In this document: piece after piece, positions 11,923 to 25,981 of the stretch | Numbering within the stretch: the stretch's first letter is position 1 | Layout of the letters: every line of letters begins with the position of its first letter | Assembly: GCF_027942865.1 (NCBI RefSeq) | Contig: NC_134510.1 | Span: 25,227,209 to 25,291,208, forward strand | Direction: 5' to 3' | DNA from: Odontesthes bonariensis | Lineage: Eukaryota > Chordata > Actinopteri > Atheriniformes > Atherinopsidae | DNA length: 64,000 bases | Position numbers and translations under genes: made by a program | The notes under the pieces: generated by a model | Databases searched by the model: none | Seen by the model: the letters and a program-made list of their open reading frames with translations, nothing else | What the model was told of the DNA's origin: nothing

Positions 11923-13135
11923 CGGGCGTCATGCACATATTCTCACAGAAGAACACCTTCAGTAAATATAATAACAATGATAATCTGAGATCAATTTACA
12001 GAGTTATTCACATAAATGACTACAGTTTCTTAGAATAGAGCTTGACTAATTTACCAGATATCAGTCATGCAGATCTGCTTTATTAAGGCTGTCACTAATT
12101 CTTTGCTCCTCAGTTTAGACTCAGTTTACACCACAAACACTTTGTGGGGGTCAGACCTCAGGAAACACTGGTCTTCACAGAGTGGGAGGAGCCTCTTGAA
12201 GACATCCCCATCCTTGGAACAAAATATGAGCTGAATAAAGTGGTCAAGCAGCTGAATATTTTATAGGCAACCTGGAAGTTAACTCCTCTGTGGTTTGTTG
12301 GCTGCAGACGCTCCATAACTCCAACCGGCCTTTTTTCAAACTCTTGTGTTTGAAGCAGAATGTTGACATCCAGAGGTTTTTGTTAGATAATAGGCACAAA
12401 GATGCTTTTGAGGAGCTTTAAAACCATGTTGACAGTGTTGTAGCAGTAACGGGACATATTGTTAAAGGCTCATTGAGCTTTTGGCTCATATGAAGTTAAG
12501 CAAATTCAAATGAAACAGGCTCATTTCTACAAGTATAAAAGCCATGAAAATAATGAACCCAAAGCCTAAGAATTCACCACAAAAGTCTTCCAGAACGTAC
12601 GGCTTTATGGTCATCGTTGATGCTGATAATGCTTATTAATGTGATGAATTTGGATTTTCTTTCCCAAGTAAAAAGACCCCACAAACCCGATGAAGACCTG
12701 AGGAGCATTTTCCAACCACATTTATTTAGCATTTTCCAGCATCTCAACAGAACCCAACATGCGAATACCGTAATAATGTTTTAATCACATTTTTAAAACT
12801 TCTTCCTTTTTGGTTGCTTATAGTTACAACAAAGAGCTCAATTTTAAGTGTTTCACGCGATACAAAACCATAAGGACCCAAAATGACATCATACAAATTA
12901 TTCTGAATCTTATCGTAGTGTACAGTCTTGTCTTCAAATGAGGTTTTAAACGTATTAATATGTCCATATTTGCACTCTGAATTTGTCTGTGACTTCGATG
13001 TGTTTGCATGTCTGTGGTGGGCAAACTGCTGGTGTGACAAATCATGTGACCGTGGCTTTGCCGGACCGGTGACTGCCATGTGTCCATGAACTGGTGGGTA
13101 GAGGGAAGTGACATTGAGTGGTCTGTCAGGCGAGG

Positions 13136-13137
<2 letters not shown>

Positions 13138-13167
<30 letters not shown>
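13138..13167. repeat. (CA)n microsatellite
   Basis: About fifteen uninterrupted AC/CA units precede AAATACAAACATGCATACATGC. This is a simple repeat. Confidence 0.9.
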
Positions 13168-13169
<2 letters not shown>

Positions 13170-15685
13170 TACAAACATGCATACATGCATGCACACTGTT
13201 CCAGGAAATGCTTTAATCAGGGCATGTGAGCCCATACAAATTCCCCCTTTTCAGACATGGGTCTTTCAGTTTCATACAAACCGAGTAAGTGGGAGGAAGG
13301 TGGGGAGAAAGCGAGAGAATGGGGGAGGCTGAACGGGAGTTGAAAGAAGTAAAGTTGTTTTTTTTTTTACTTGCCCTAATATTTGAAGGTGTGTCACCCT
13401 TTTTCTTGTCATCTTCGCTCCCACGAAACATTATTCCAAGAAAATCTGAGTAAGATTTATGCAGAAATGAGGAAGAGTTACACCTCAGTTGTCGGACTGG
13501 TGCATCATCTTATGTGTGAGGGTCATCACGGCTCGTATGGTGGTTTAATGAAATGTCAGCCTTGCTTTTAAACCACCAATAACTGAGCACAGTTTTTTTT
13601 TTTTTGTTTTGTTTTTTAAAGAAAAGATGAAAATCAAGCTTTGACTTCTGAACAAACTGCACATTTTCCCCATGTATGTCAGTTGTTTCTCCACACTGAA
13701 GCAGTAATGGCTCAGTGATGACTACACATAATCCGTAATCTAGTCTGCCACTACAGTTGAGTCTTGCCCCCACTCGTTGTGTCAATAGAGGAAGTTATGT
13801 ATCTGCCATTTCCTCTTTTCAGTCATGAGTTTCTGTAGCATTTGACAGCCCTTCCTTGCTCTCGACCACCAGCCTCACAGCCCACGCCACCCCGGCGTTA
13901 ACCAATCAACAGGTGGCCATGACTCCTCTTCTTGTAAAGAGTCGAAAATAGAGGAAGAGGACGAAAAAAAAACAAAGGTTAAAGGGTGACGGAGTGACAG
14001 TGATTCAGCTCTTCGAGTAACAGTGCAAATCTTTCTGTACACAGAGAGCAGGCGGTTATCATAAATAGGTACAGTGAGACAACACTTCAGGGAAAGTGAG
14101 AATAAACACCCAAACATGAGCAGACGAAGGGAGTCATTGCTGCTGAAAGTGACCCCTTTCATGTGTGTCGTTCAAAGGGGAACTCCAGCAGCAGATGGAG
14201 GCTTGTATTCCAAGATGTCATCCCCTCTGGAAAAATAAAATCACCCTCATTAATATAAAATGACACGTATCTCATCAATCTAACCTTGCTTGTAATATAT
14301 TACTTTTGGACCACATTTTAATGTGAATTCACATTTTTTGCTCAGCATTTTTCTTATCCTGATATTCTAGCGATAGATTGAAAGTGGTCTCTTCTGCTTC
14401 TCATGCTGTTCAACGGATTCTTTCCATCACAACTTTCTTTCTGTTTCCACCAACCGAGAAATGTTTGTCTTTCTGGCTAATCTTCCTCAAAGCTGTTTTT
14501 TTTTTTGCCTTTGCCTTTGCCTTTAATCTGTTCATCTGTTCTAGTGTTCGACCATCTTTAGTGAGGACAGGAAGAGGAAACTGATCAGGATCAGTTAGTT
14601 TTGCGAAATGTCTTCGTGTGTTTTTGTAACATCTTCCTTTTCAAAGCGGGAGGACATTTGTGCGGGAGAAGAACAGATGCTGAGACAATCCCGGTGATTT
14701 GGCAACTTTGGATAATGGACAACGTACTTAAACGCATGTAGTAATGATGTGTGGAGGCTGAATAGCTTGGTTGAAAAAATGACTATTTATTTATTTTGTT
14801 TCACATCTCGTTTTTCTCGGTTAAAGACATTTCTGCTCCTAAAAGTAACATCAACCCCATTTCCTAAAAAACGTTGGGCGGGGAGGGGAGTGTTTGAAAT
14901 GAAAATAAACAGAATTAAATTATTTTCTGATCATTTAAACCCCGTGTTTAATCGAAAAAAGTACAAAAACAATATGTTGAATATTTAAGCTTATGCTCAT
15001 ATTGGAATTGACAGCGTCTCACAGTATCTGAGAAAGGGGCAACGAAATAAGTTTTTTTTTCTGTTATTCACTTGCAAATTCACAACAGTCCTCCAAAAGA
15101 TACCGTATGCACACATAATGCTAAAGTGTTTACATCGTACTGCATATACACATCATTACCTTCACCGTCTCCTCTTCAAAACCACCCCACCTACTCCAAC
15201 ACCCACGCTAACTAACTCTAGCTGCACACACAGTAGTCAAGTCATTCATACACACAAGTACTCGAGGGGAGGAAAAAACACCTAAATAATCTGAAGCTTA
15301 TCATTTGAAGTGTTTTATTTAGTTCAGCTTTTAAATCGTTTTGCAGCCGCAGTTTGTGGTGTTGCAAGATTTAACTGCAGTGAACCGTGTTTTGCCCCAA
15401 AACTGGTAAAAAACGACGAGACGATTTACTATTATTTCAGCTGAAAGAGGGAATCTGCAGATATTCCTAAAATTTCCAGATGTGTTTGTGTGTGGCAGCG
15501 ATTCTGATGCTTTCCAACAGAATTTGTTAATTGCACCACTGGTTACTGAATTTGATCCAGTTTTATTGTGAGTAGTTCTAATTACCTGCCTCTGCTGTGC
15601 ACGTGCACGTATCCAAACACAAAAACCCACTGTCATGGGGGGAAAAAACTGTGTGCAAAATGAATCAACAATTTAATTTACATTT

Positions 15686-15785
15686 AAAAAAAAAAAAAAA
15701 AAAGAAAGAAAGAAAACTTTGCTCAAGCTGCTGACCCCACGACCCGATCCCTGGAGCAGCGGAAGATAATGGATGGATGGATGGA
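15686..15785 (+). repeat. Poly-A/GAAA tract and dispersed-repeat 3' end with GGATGGATGG tail
   Basis: A run of about 18 A passes into GAAA units. It is followed by CTGCTGACCCCACGACCCGATCC and a tail of GGATG units (15770-15784). The latter is the usual 3' end of a very common vertebrate dispersed repeat. Part of the same family appears at 370-470. Confidence 0.55.
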
Positions 15786-18308
15786 AAGAAAACTATGCAC
15801 CGATTTTTTATTAAAATGAATGTAAATAATAACCAAACTGTTCGTTTTATACGTATTTTGTTGTTGGAAGTATTCTTCATACCTTTTATTTTCCATCATT
15901 TTAATTTGAAAATAAACCAAAGCTGATGGAATCGAGACTCACTGGACGATGCTGAAGTTCAAAGATGTTCTTACTGTTCTTCCAGCTACTTAAATAAATC
16001 AGTTTGTGACGTGGGCTGAAATCTGCTTCGCAAATGCGTTGGTTCTGATGAACGGCAAATTCAATCTTTGAAGGAAATGTAAGATACCTCACATGAATCT
16101 ATCAGGAGAAGTTGGGACCAGGGATCGAACCAGTAATGTCACAGCTTGGGGTGAGGTGCACAAAAAAAAACACTGAAAGGAACTGAAGTGTCCTGAGAAG
16201 TGACCTGCTAGGATTTCCAAGGCGTCTCCTCTCAGGTTAGGGATGCAGAGAGAAATTCTCTGCTAATTCAGCTCAACCATTCTCATGGTAACCAAGGACA
16301 AACTTTATATTGGCAAAAACAAGCAAACTTGGGCTTTGGACACTCTACCCGTCTCATTTAGCAGTTTTGTTTTAGCTGGTGTGTCTGAGAGGATGCCGAT
16401 CACTCATTTCCTGATCTGCGACAGTAAATCGGGGGGACCAGCGGCCCCAAATTTATCAGAGAGATTGGTCTCGACTGTACTTGGTGTTAAAATATATTCT
16501 GTCAAGCAATCTTTAGAAAATTGTGCAATTAAGATGTGAAAACTAATAATTTAGTTTAATTTCTATGTAAATGTGTTGATAAAGGAAGTTTGGATTTGAG
16601 TCGAGTTTCTTGTTGCATTTCTTCACATTTCCACCTACACAGCTCGCTGGTTTACACCACGGATCAGCACGCTAAAACACCCCCGCTGAGTTACAGCAAG
16701 TGTACTTTTAGATTACTGCACGTTTGACTGTGAAGAGGCTTAATTGTCATTTCGTTGGTTTTCTTTGTGCGTGTGTGTTCATACGCAGTGTGTGTTGGAC
16801 TCCATCTTTATAGATTCAGATAATCTCATCAGATGTAAAAACCACATGTAAAATTGAGTGACTCCTCTGCTCGTGCATATTAATTGAAGCGGGGTGCGGT
16901 GTGTAGTTCGCCCACACACACCTTGATGCTCCAGTGTTCACACACACAGCTGTGGAGTGCTGGGGGAAGAAACTGCTGACCAGATAAGGAGCTAAGAGAG
17001 GGGGAGAGTAAAGTGTGAAACCACTCCGTCAGCATGCCTTCTCTTTCACATCTGTGTGTGTTCTCCATGTTACGGTGAAACTCCCTTTTGGTGATGCTAA
17101 TGATAGAGATGGCTGCTACCACATCTCTCCGTCAGACATCTGCACACATACACCTGCAAGGACTCTTGCTACTTCCTGTGGCTGCGTGCATGTGTTCACC
17201 TCCTGCTCGATTGCTGTTTATCTCCCAGCCGTCATGTCACGGCTCCTCTCCCTCCCCTCTCGCCGTCTCCCCCTTCCCCTCCCCTTGTAACTTAACTCTG
17301 TCGACTCTTGTTTCATGTCTCGTCGCTAACACAGATTGTTCGAGGCTGGGACTAGATTTTCCTGTCTTAGCCTCCCCTCTTCTTCGCTTTATCTTTCAGA
17401 GTATCTCGACACCCACTCCCTGTTCTCTCACTCACTCTCATGTGTTTCTCCTCCCCCATACTCTCCCTATTTTTGTGTGATTTCTAAGAACATGTGTGTT
17501 TTTAGAAAACACACCTCCCCTGTGTTCCTTTTACCGTTGTCTCTTTTCAAATCTCAGACTATTTTCCTCTTTCCAACCTCAGATTGATTTCCTTTCGTGC
17601 TACTGCTCCTTCTGTCTTTCAACGTGGCAAACCAAGCAGAAATATGAGACTTTACGCTGATCTCAAGAAAGCGGAAAACCAGTGCGAAAATGTGTTTTGA
17701 TTTCTATGGGCAAATCATTTTGGTGCTATACTGGATCAGTTTTGGGAGGGTTGCATAAACTCTGTGAAATGGATTTATATTTCTCAAAAAGAGCTTAATG
17801 TGTCATTTCAGCATCCCTCCCCACTCCTGTATGTTTGAGTTAAACTTCCTTGTGAGAATATTGCCATGAAACTAACAGGATGTGTTCTATTTATATCCCT
17901 CAAAATATGGTTTTGAGGCATGTACAAGTCATAAAAAAAAAACATTTTAGCAATTTTACAGATTTTATCACACATAAAAACAATTAAATTATGACTTTTT
18001 TTTATCAAGACTATTATCAAGACTTTTTTTTCTTAAAGTTTTGAAATATTCAAAACATTTTGGGGCAATATATAGCTGGCAAATTAAATTCAACCTCACT
18101 GAAGCACAATATGATGTTTAAAAAAAAGACCCTGCAGAGGGAAAATAATCTGTTTTTAATTTTCAAAGTTGAGAAGAAGAATGTACTAACTGGCAGAATT
18201 TTGGGCCCTCCCAGACCAGAGTATTTAGCTAGAATATATTGTGTGAGTTGAGGTACAGGCGCATAACAAAATAATAATGATGTTGCAAGGATTTCCTTTT
18301 AAACATTT

Positions 18309-18312
<4 letters not shown>

Positions 18313-18357
<45 letters not shown>
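18313..18357. repeat. (TA)n microsatellite
   Basis: About 22 uninterrupted TA units are followed by TGTGTGTC. This is a simple repeat. Confidence 0.9.
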
Positions 18358-18365
<8 letters not shown>

Positions 18366-19908
18366 CCGAACAATATCATTTGTATTATTATTGTAAGGTA
18401 TTTACCAGGAATTTTGGATGTTGTCAGTGTCAGAAAAAGATTTTATCTCTAAAAGAAACCATCGCTGACGCTAACTTCTGGATAGAAGATGGTTGGTATT
18501 AAGGGCTATAGCATATATGTCTTGTTCACGATCCAAATGTCTTGCCCCATGTGCTGATAAGCTGATAATCCTCCAGCAGATCCACATTGGTGTCCAGGTC
18601 TGGCATGCAAACTGCTGCTGCAGCTCACAGAGGAGTGTTGTGGTGTGGGAGGGCGAGGGGATAAGGGCCTCTGCTCTGCCAACCAAATGAATAATGTAAT
18701 GTGTTTCTGGAACTAAGACCACACTACGCGCATGCGTCACACGTTACACACCATAATGCTTCACTTACAGTAAAGAAAGGAGGGGCTTTCTTGAATTAAA
18801 AAAAAAAACACTTGTGCCGGGTCACGTAATGTTGGTGGACTTCTCTTTTTTTTTTTTTTTTTTTTTAAATCTATTCCCAGTACTGTCATTGCAGTCATTT
18901 TATTCATCACAATGCTGTCTTGTCATGTCTTGTCTTTGACAAATTCAAATGGCAATTCAAATTCTCCCTGGTTGCGTATCTCCTGGTGGGATGCAAATGT
19001 GCAGTCCAGAGGGAGCTGTTGGGACTCGCATCAGGTGGGGTGTGTGTTTTATCACCAAGCAGAGATGAGCTGTTGCATTATTAGACCATCTGCATGTGTC
19101 AGTTCAGTTTCTAGATGGTATGTAAGTGCGGTTTCTGACACAATCGCAGCTTCAATGCCAAGGTTTTGCTGGTAGATTGTTTTGTTAGAGAGCTATGCTG
19201 GGGTGAGAGGAGCAGTGGCTTTGGTTTAGCAGACTTATGTGCTCTCTCTCATCATCTCTTCTCATCCCCCGTTTCCTCCTCCCCTACTCTTCCTCAGAGA
19301 AGGTGTCCCAGCACTCCACTCACTACCCCAAATAAGTGAGGTGTAAAGAGGGTTTGGTTGTTTTTCTTAAGCTTAGAAATCTGTCACACAGAGAAGAAAA
19401 AGTGGTGTAAGGAAGACGAGTGTGTGGAGGAGAAACGGTATGAGCTTGAGTCTTACTTTCCATGTGCTTGGTGGATTTGCTGTTTTTTTTTTTTTGTTTT
19501 TTTTGGGGGAAGTTTGCTGTTTACTTGTTATGTTGTGGTTAACGATACCATTTTAGTACAGACTTTTATCTGTCTGCAAAGAACGTGTTCATGCGTCTTA
19601 GTCAGAGTGTTTAATTCAAAGTACAGAACGGACACCAAATTAACTTAATTTGTCAGTAATCAATGTTTTATGATGTAAAAGAGCTGCTACAGCACATTTA
19701 ACTTCTGTCAAGTGTTCTTTGATGAAATACCACTACTTAATAATTTGCATTCAGTTTCACTTCTGTTGAGCAAGTGTAACAATATTCTTGTCTGTCAGCC
19801 ATTTAAGTCATGCTTAAAACGCCTTCACAACGCATGAAACCAACCATACATGCACACATTAATCAGCACAGACGCACCCGTATATTATACATATTATATT
19901 ATATTTTC

Positions 19909-19956
<48 letters not shown>
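19909..19956. repeat. Compound (AT)n(GT)n microsatellite
   Basis: About 11 AT units run directly into about 13 GT units. This is a simple compound repeat. Confidence 0.9.
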
Positions 19957-21230
19957 AATGCACACATGAACTGGCACTTTGGAAAACATCTGACATCAGA
20001 ATTTGTAAGAGCATTTCTCCTTCTTCTCAGCCACAGTTTTGTGTCAATGGTATAAAGTCATATTTTCCCCCTTAGTGCTGGAGACTGATATAATTGAGGT
20101 GGACTGGGAAAACTTACAGCCTTTAACGGAAAATAGGAGCCATAAAAGTAAAACTAACAGTTGCAGTTCCAGTTGGGGTGTGTGTGCAGTGAGGTTTCAA
20201 TATATAGACGATGGATACGACAGCATGCTTTTATTATGCTGCAGAATGAATCTTTGTGTGCATAATCGCTCGATCCTGCAGCGTCATTTTTGTGGCCTTC
20301 CACACAAGTTTGCTACTTTTTTCTTTTAGGAGCTGCACTGAGTCACGGTCAGTAATGGTGCTTTTAAGTTTCCATTTCCTCTCGAGTAACGTAAATCCGC
20401 GGCAGATTCGCCTCTAAAACGCGTCAGTTTTTCTTTTTTCTTTTTCTTTATGGTTTGGCCCCACAACACGGTGTCAGCTTGAGGCCATCGTGGCTGTCGT
20501 AGATGACAACAAAACTATTTGAAATTTTCAAAGCGGTATCAGCGTTTTATCTTTGAAGGTAACAGAAAAAAAAATAAAAATCTTTGTTGTTAAAAGAGAG
20601 GAAGAGAGTGCGCATAATGAAAGCAAGGGATGATGAAACCGTAGAGTTGCAGGGGTGATTAATGCCTCCACCGTCGACTAAAGGAGTGGGAGGTGAGAGC
20701 AAAAAACAAAGAAAGAGATGAGAGATAATTGTTGGAAAGATAACATCTTAACAATTAATGCAACTTACACTACTGACGGCAATTGTTTTTTTTTTTTTAT
20801 GTTGTCTGCTCTGACGAGATTAAACTCATCAACAGACAGATAAATACAAACGGTGATGTCAGTTATTGAGCTTCAAGGTACCCAGGCCTGTCAATATGAA
20901 TGAAATAAGCTGCTTTTGGACATAATTTTGTCTGGGAACAGAATCCGTTTGTGGTGTCTGCCTAAGGGGAGTTACATTAGCTACAATGTGTTGCAAGATT
21001 CAGCAACTTATGTAGACATGTCCTTGGTAAGCAAAGAAAAACAAAGTGCCGAGGAAGTAGAAGGGTTGTGCATGTCATGATGTGTCAGTATTAAGTGACT
21101 CACAGACATATAGAAAAATTGGTGGGAATCATTGCAGTTTCTCTTCAATCTTATTATTTTCCGAAGACGTCTGTGTTCTAAGGAATATGCCTAAAATAAC
21201 AAGCTTGAACCACCAACCACCCATGATGCC

Positions 21231-21268
21231 TTTTTTTTTTTTTTTTTTTTTTTTTCTCTCTCTCTCTC
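21231..21268. repeat. Poly-T followed by (TC)n
   Basis: A run of about 25 T passes into CT/TC dinucleotides. This is a simple pyrimidine tract. Confidence 0.85.
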
Positions 21269-23484
21269 CCCTGGGCCGGAAACTTAATGTGCGTTGTTTC
21301 GTGCTCCTGCTGAAAGCCCTTTGTGTCTCACTTTTCTCTACTACTTTAGTATCTGTTTTTTGGATTTTTAGTAACTTTTCACCCGTTTTGGGGCATTTCA
21401 GAATGTTCCATCCCGTGTTGTCTAATTATGCGCATGAAATGGGTGTGTTTTAAAAGGAATTACAAGTAATAGTCATCCTCGTTCTGGTCTGTTATCTTGT
21501 CTACGTACAACGAGACACAATGTACACTTGCAAGGTCGAGTCGTCCGTTTACACTTTGCCCTACAGATCCACTCGGATTCTATTCCACTTCTTTCCGGCT
21601 TCTATTGTGCACTTCTATCATGTGTGGCCGAAGCAAATTGCTGTCATTGTTATTTTAGATTATTGATTACTCAAGAGACTGTTCCCTAAAGTAATCATTT
21701 GTTTATAACATGTAAAACTAATGGTGGGGAAACCCATCACAACTTTTTAGGGACATGGTAACCTCCACAAATGAAGCCCAAAGATACTGTTTGCAATGAT
21801 AAGACGGAGAGAGGCTGCTAATCTTCACATATGAAAACCGAAAGATGTTAGACTACCTAAAATCATTTATCCATTCTGAAAACCGTCGCTCTGCTATAGT
21901 GGTGATATAAAAAGGGGAAAACTTAACCTTGTGACTTTTCTGCATCAGCGGTTGCCTCAGTTTGATGAGATAACTCTTGTGTAAACGCTCTGGCTTGAAA
22001 AATCGCAGCAAATATTTGTTACAGAGGCTGTGGTGTTGTTTTATGACAAGCACATGTTTAGCATGCTTTCAAAGGAAGAGCGTTCTGCCCCAGTTTGTCT
22101 CAGAGGTGTGGTGTAATATGATTTAACTCTCATATTGCACCTACCTCAATGTTTGATTCGAGGTGTAATATGACTCATAAGGCCAATATGATTTTTGTTC
22201 TTACATGGTTGTTCGACTTTGACATTCTTTGAGTTGACTAAAACTACGTTATTTCTAATGTGCTTGGGTTTGCGTGCTCTCGATTTTCTTCCTGCTCAGC
22301 CCGCTGAACTTGAGCTTGAGGGTTATTTCATCTTCATCACCACCAGCCCTGCTCCAACATCGTCGAGCTGCTATCCAACGTCCTGTTGACCCCGCGTCTG
22401 AGGACGACGAGGAGATCGTGTTTATCGGAAAGTGCTCGGAAAATGGGCCGTTAAGTTTTGGAGAGAGGGGGCGCGTAGGCGACCTGGGGGGGGAGGGGTA
22501 TCTCTGAATCTCTCTCCGTCACCGTGCACCCTCTTTTGATACAACAGGAAGGAGAGTGAGTGGCAGAATGTGCGAGAGAGGTAGACATCCCCAAGGATGA
22601 ACGCTTAACGCCGACTTCTGACTGAGGAGATCAGACCTTGAACTTGCACATCTAAGGGTAAAGGGAAATAGGAAAAAAGAAGTGGTTTTTGAAAGACGGC
22701 GAGAGGGGAAAGTGAAGGAGAAGACTTGCAAAGAGCGAAGAAATGGATGCCATGCGACAGTCGCTGCCTCGTCTCCAGCTGACTGTGCCCATGCCTATAA
22801 AGACTGGGAAGGTAGGGTTGACATTTTGGGCTTCTGGGTACTGCATCTCACCTTTTTGGATTAGAAAGAAAAAAATTGACGTGTCTCTGAGGGAGGGAAA
22901 GGATTAAAAAGTTGAACCCAAAGTATTCATTGAGAACAATTATTTGATTGTTTTACTTCTTCATCTTATGGGTGGAGTTCATTTGTATCTTAAATAGGCT
23001 TTTGTCGTGTTCATCGCGTAACAGGTTAAATCGAACAATGGTGGGTGGGGGGAGCCACGGTTTTGAACGCAGTGTGTGTGTGTGGGTGTGTGTGCATGCG
23101 TTTTGTACAAGTGTCTGTGTGTGTATAACAGGGTGTGTTTTGGAGCAGGTTAGTCAGGTGGATGTGCTGTTGTTGTGCAGAGCCCTCTGGGCACTGTGTG
23201 AACGCTGTTATTGGATGACCAGGGGGGCTGCCAGTTGCTATGGGAGGGATATGAAGAGCAGGGAGGTGGGGGGGTGTGGAGGGTGAGTTGTTTGTGGAAA
23301 ATCTGGTCTGCTCAGGTGTGTCAGAGATATTGTCGACCAGGTATAGTGGGGACAGGGTGAGGAAGTTGTTTGGTCTAATTCCTGCCAGGCCTCTCAGAAA
23401 GGAAGAAATGGAGTTGATGGACTTGCTTGGCTTTTTATCACTCATGGTGCCTATTGGAAAAACTGGCTTGTAAAGTTCTTTGTT

Positions 23485-23523
<39 letters not shown>

Positions 23524-24188
23524 GAAAAACTGAGACTTATTGCACTATAAACAACTTTTTGATGTAGATTTATACAAATTCTTCCATTACTGGTACTCCC
23601 CCTTTCACCCACTCTTGTCTGTCACTTCCTCCCCGTCCCTGGCTTGCTTTTCTTCCTTCTCTTCCTCCTAGATCTGTCCCTCGGTTCTTCTCCAGGTCTT
23701 TTAATCGATCGGCTAATGCTATAAAGGTTTCACAAGAATTAACCTACTGCCCCTTGGCCAAGACACCTACAGAGTGTTGCGTAACGCTTTCTTTTCCACT
23801 TCATCATGATCAGGCATTTGCTTTTGTATCTCCCTGCCTCAACCATCATTTCTACATCTTCTTGCTTTTATATGTTGTTCCATCCTCTAAATTAATTTAA
23901 AAATACTCCAACCCCCATCTCATTGGCTGATTCCCGTCGCCTGAGTCGCAATCTGGAGGGGAACGTATGGGAGGATCATGAGAGCAAGTTGTTAAGCCTC
24001 GTTTAAACTGTTCCTCATGTGAAGTAAAGCACCTCGCGTCAGTCACGCGACTGAAGATTTGCTTTTGAAACAGTTAAGTATGGCTCTCAGAAAGGGGTGC
24101 AAGGTAATCTCGTTTCTCGAAGCTGCGAAGACACAATAAAGATTGAAACAAACCTTTCTAATCTTCACTTTCTGTCGTGTAGGTGGCA

Positions 24189-25981
24189 ATGTCTCCAGGA
24201 GAGGACGGTCTGATTGGGATCCCCTTCCCGGAGCATAGCAACGAGCTCTTGTCCCACCTCAATGATCAAAGGAGGAAAGGACTCCTGTGTGACCTCACCC
24301 TTACCTCCCATGGGGCTCGCTACCCAACACACCGCTCTGTCATGGCTGCCGTCAGTCTCTACTTCCGCCGGTTGTTTGGAGCAGAGGAGGGGGGCGGCGA
24401 GGGCGGAGGAGGGTTCAGCGTCTGCCAGCTGGACTGCGTTGCACCCGATGCCTTGGACGCCCTGCTGGATTTCGCCTACACTGCCACGCTGACCATCCCC
24501 AGCTCTGGGATGAGGGATGTGCTGCGAGGAGCTCAGCTTCTGGGAATCCAGTGTGTGGCTGATGCCTGCAGAGACATCCTTGGGGAGACGGCGGAGGCAG
24601 AGGGGGAGACGGCAGAGGAGCAAAGAGCCCAGCAAGCAGCGAGTGAGAGGTTGGTGGAGAGTGCTGTGGTGAAAGGGTCCAGAAGAAAAACGGACAAAAA
24701 GAGGGTGAAAAAAATTGGGCCAGTTCACATCAACTCTTCACCTTTGAACCCACCGCCCGTCTCTCCTACCTCACACGCTTCACCTGCATCCGACAGCTTT
24801 CGCTCCCTGCCCTCCACCCAGCCTCCCAGCCCCGAATCAGAGGAGCTACACCTCATACCCAGCCAGAACGGGGGTCCCAGGGCAGTGCGAGAGCCAGGCA
24901 GAGGGGCCACACTAAATGGAGGGCTCCTTCACTGGCCCCAAGAGCGTCTCGGTATAGCCCGGCCAGCCCCCATCCAGTCCTTGAATGAAAAGATGTCTGA
25001 AGAAGACGAGATGGAGGGTTTAGGCGATGATGTCACGCTGATGGGAAGCAGCTCCATACCTACCTCTGTATCTGATCGAGGTGCGGCCTCTTTAGTAGCA
25101 GGAGGGGGAAGAAAGAGGAAGTCTCAGACCCCCCAGCAGTGTCCAGTCTGTCAGAAAATCATCCATGGAGCTGGAAAACTGCCACGGCACATGAGGACTC
25201 ACACAGGAGAGAAACCTTTCCAGTGCCCTGACTGCGGGGTTCGTTTCACCCGGTACGAAAACATCCACTTGAAACATGCACAAAGAATAATCTGTTTCAG
25301 TTTTATTTGATCATATTTTGTCTCATATAACTTCATCTTTTATTCTCTCCTCTCTGTTTTGTTTTTCCTAGTAATGATAAGTTGAAGATCCACATGAGGA
25401 AACACACAGGCGAGCGCCCTTACCCCTGCCCCCACTGCGCTGCTCGGTTTCTCCATTCGTATGACCTAAAAAACCACCTGTCCCTCCACAGTGGGGCGCG
25501 GCCCTTCGAGTGCCCACTCTGCCACAAGGCCTTTGCCCGAGAGGACCACCTCCAGCGTCATCGCAAGGGTCACAGCTGTCTGGAGCTGCGCACGCGCCGG
25601 CCCAGACGTGGGCCCGAGCTGCTGGAGGATGTACAAGGGGATGATGGCCGGAGGGAGCAGTCTTTACAGGCCCACTCGTCCGTCTTCCACCCTCGCACGG
25701 TGCTGGAAGGCGGAGTCGGGTCCGGCAGTGGCCCTCCGCTTATATTTTCAGGCGACATGGAGAGAGAGCGTTCTCTGGCCTTTCATGCTCTGGCCCAACT
25801 CAGGCCTCAGAGGCTGGCCGGCTACCCTGAGCTTTTCTTGCGAGGGCTGGAGATGCGAGGAGGAAGGGAGACGGAGGGAGAAGATCCCGGGAGAACCCGC
25901 TCCCCGGCTCTGCAGCGCGACAGATGGGCAGACGAAGTGGAGGAGGAAATGGGAGAGGAGGAAGCAGAAGAAGGGGAATAG
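24189..25981 (+). CDS. zbtb7b: Zinc finger and BTB domain-containing protein 7B (ThPOK)-like transcription factor
   Basis: Two coding exons, 24189-25252 and 25372-25981, give 557 codons. The acceptor AG is at 24181-24182. The first in-frame ATG of the exon (24189, purine at -3) is taken as the start. The arginine codon of the second finger is split CG|T across the 119-nt intron. The N-terminus [18 protein letters not shown] and the BTB/POZ domain (about residues 8-125, with LLCDLTL and [14 protein letters not shown]) are typical of the ZBTB7 subfamily. A variable linker leads to four C2H2 fingers at about 318-338, 346-366, 374-394 and 402-422. The finger sequence [20 protein letters not shown] and the linker [10 protein letters not shown] match ZBTB7B better than 7A or 7C as I recall them. 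Human ZBTB7B is 539 aa. The family consists of nuclear repressors/activators. In mammals ThPOK directs CD4 T-cell fate, and ZBTB7 proteins also act in metabolism and extracellular-matrix genes. The C-terminus here is strongly acidic ([13 protein letters not shown]). Paralogue choice within ZBTB7 is the main uncertainty. Confidence 0.9.

Larger units (their letters stand above)
11923..24182 (+). other. Presumed zbtb7b first intron, right part: repeats only
   Basis: No coding exon could be supported in these 12 kb. It contains microsatellites (CA at 13138, TA at 18313, AT/GT at 19909, T/TC at 21231), a short TTTGCC repeat near 14507-14526, A or T homopolymers near 13590, 18849 and 23490, and a repeat 3' end at 15720-15785. 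A pyrimidine-rich stretch occupies 17225-17580. A moderately G-rich block (22380-22500) could mark an alternative proximal promoter, but I see no decisive exon. Confidence 0.4.

Noticed and set aside
10425-11977. Several minus-strand frames across the LINE
   Set aside because: These are shadows of the reverse-transcriptase frames on the plus strand.
12744-13235. 163-codon minus-strand frame
   Set aside because: It begins in the CA microsatellite (CVCVCVCV) and has no motif. It is probably chance.
16110-16160. GGGATCGAACC box resembling the complement of a tRNA B box
   Set aside because: No A box at the right distance and no cloverleaf. At most a remnant of a tRNA-derived repeat.
24183-24188. 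Starting zbtb7b at the GTG at 24183
   Set aside because: These six bases follow the splice acceptor directly. The ATG at 24189 in the same frame is the normal start.
24165-24728. 187-codon minus-strand frame opposite the BTB domain
   Set aside because: Antisense shadow of GC-rich zbtb7b coding sequence.
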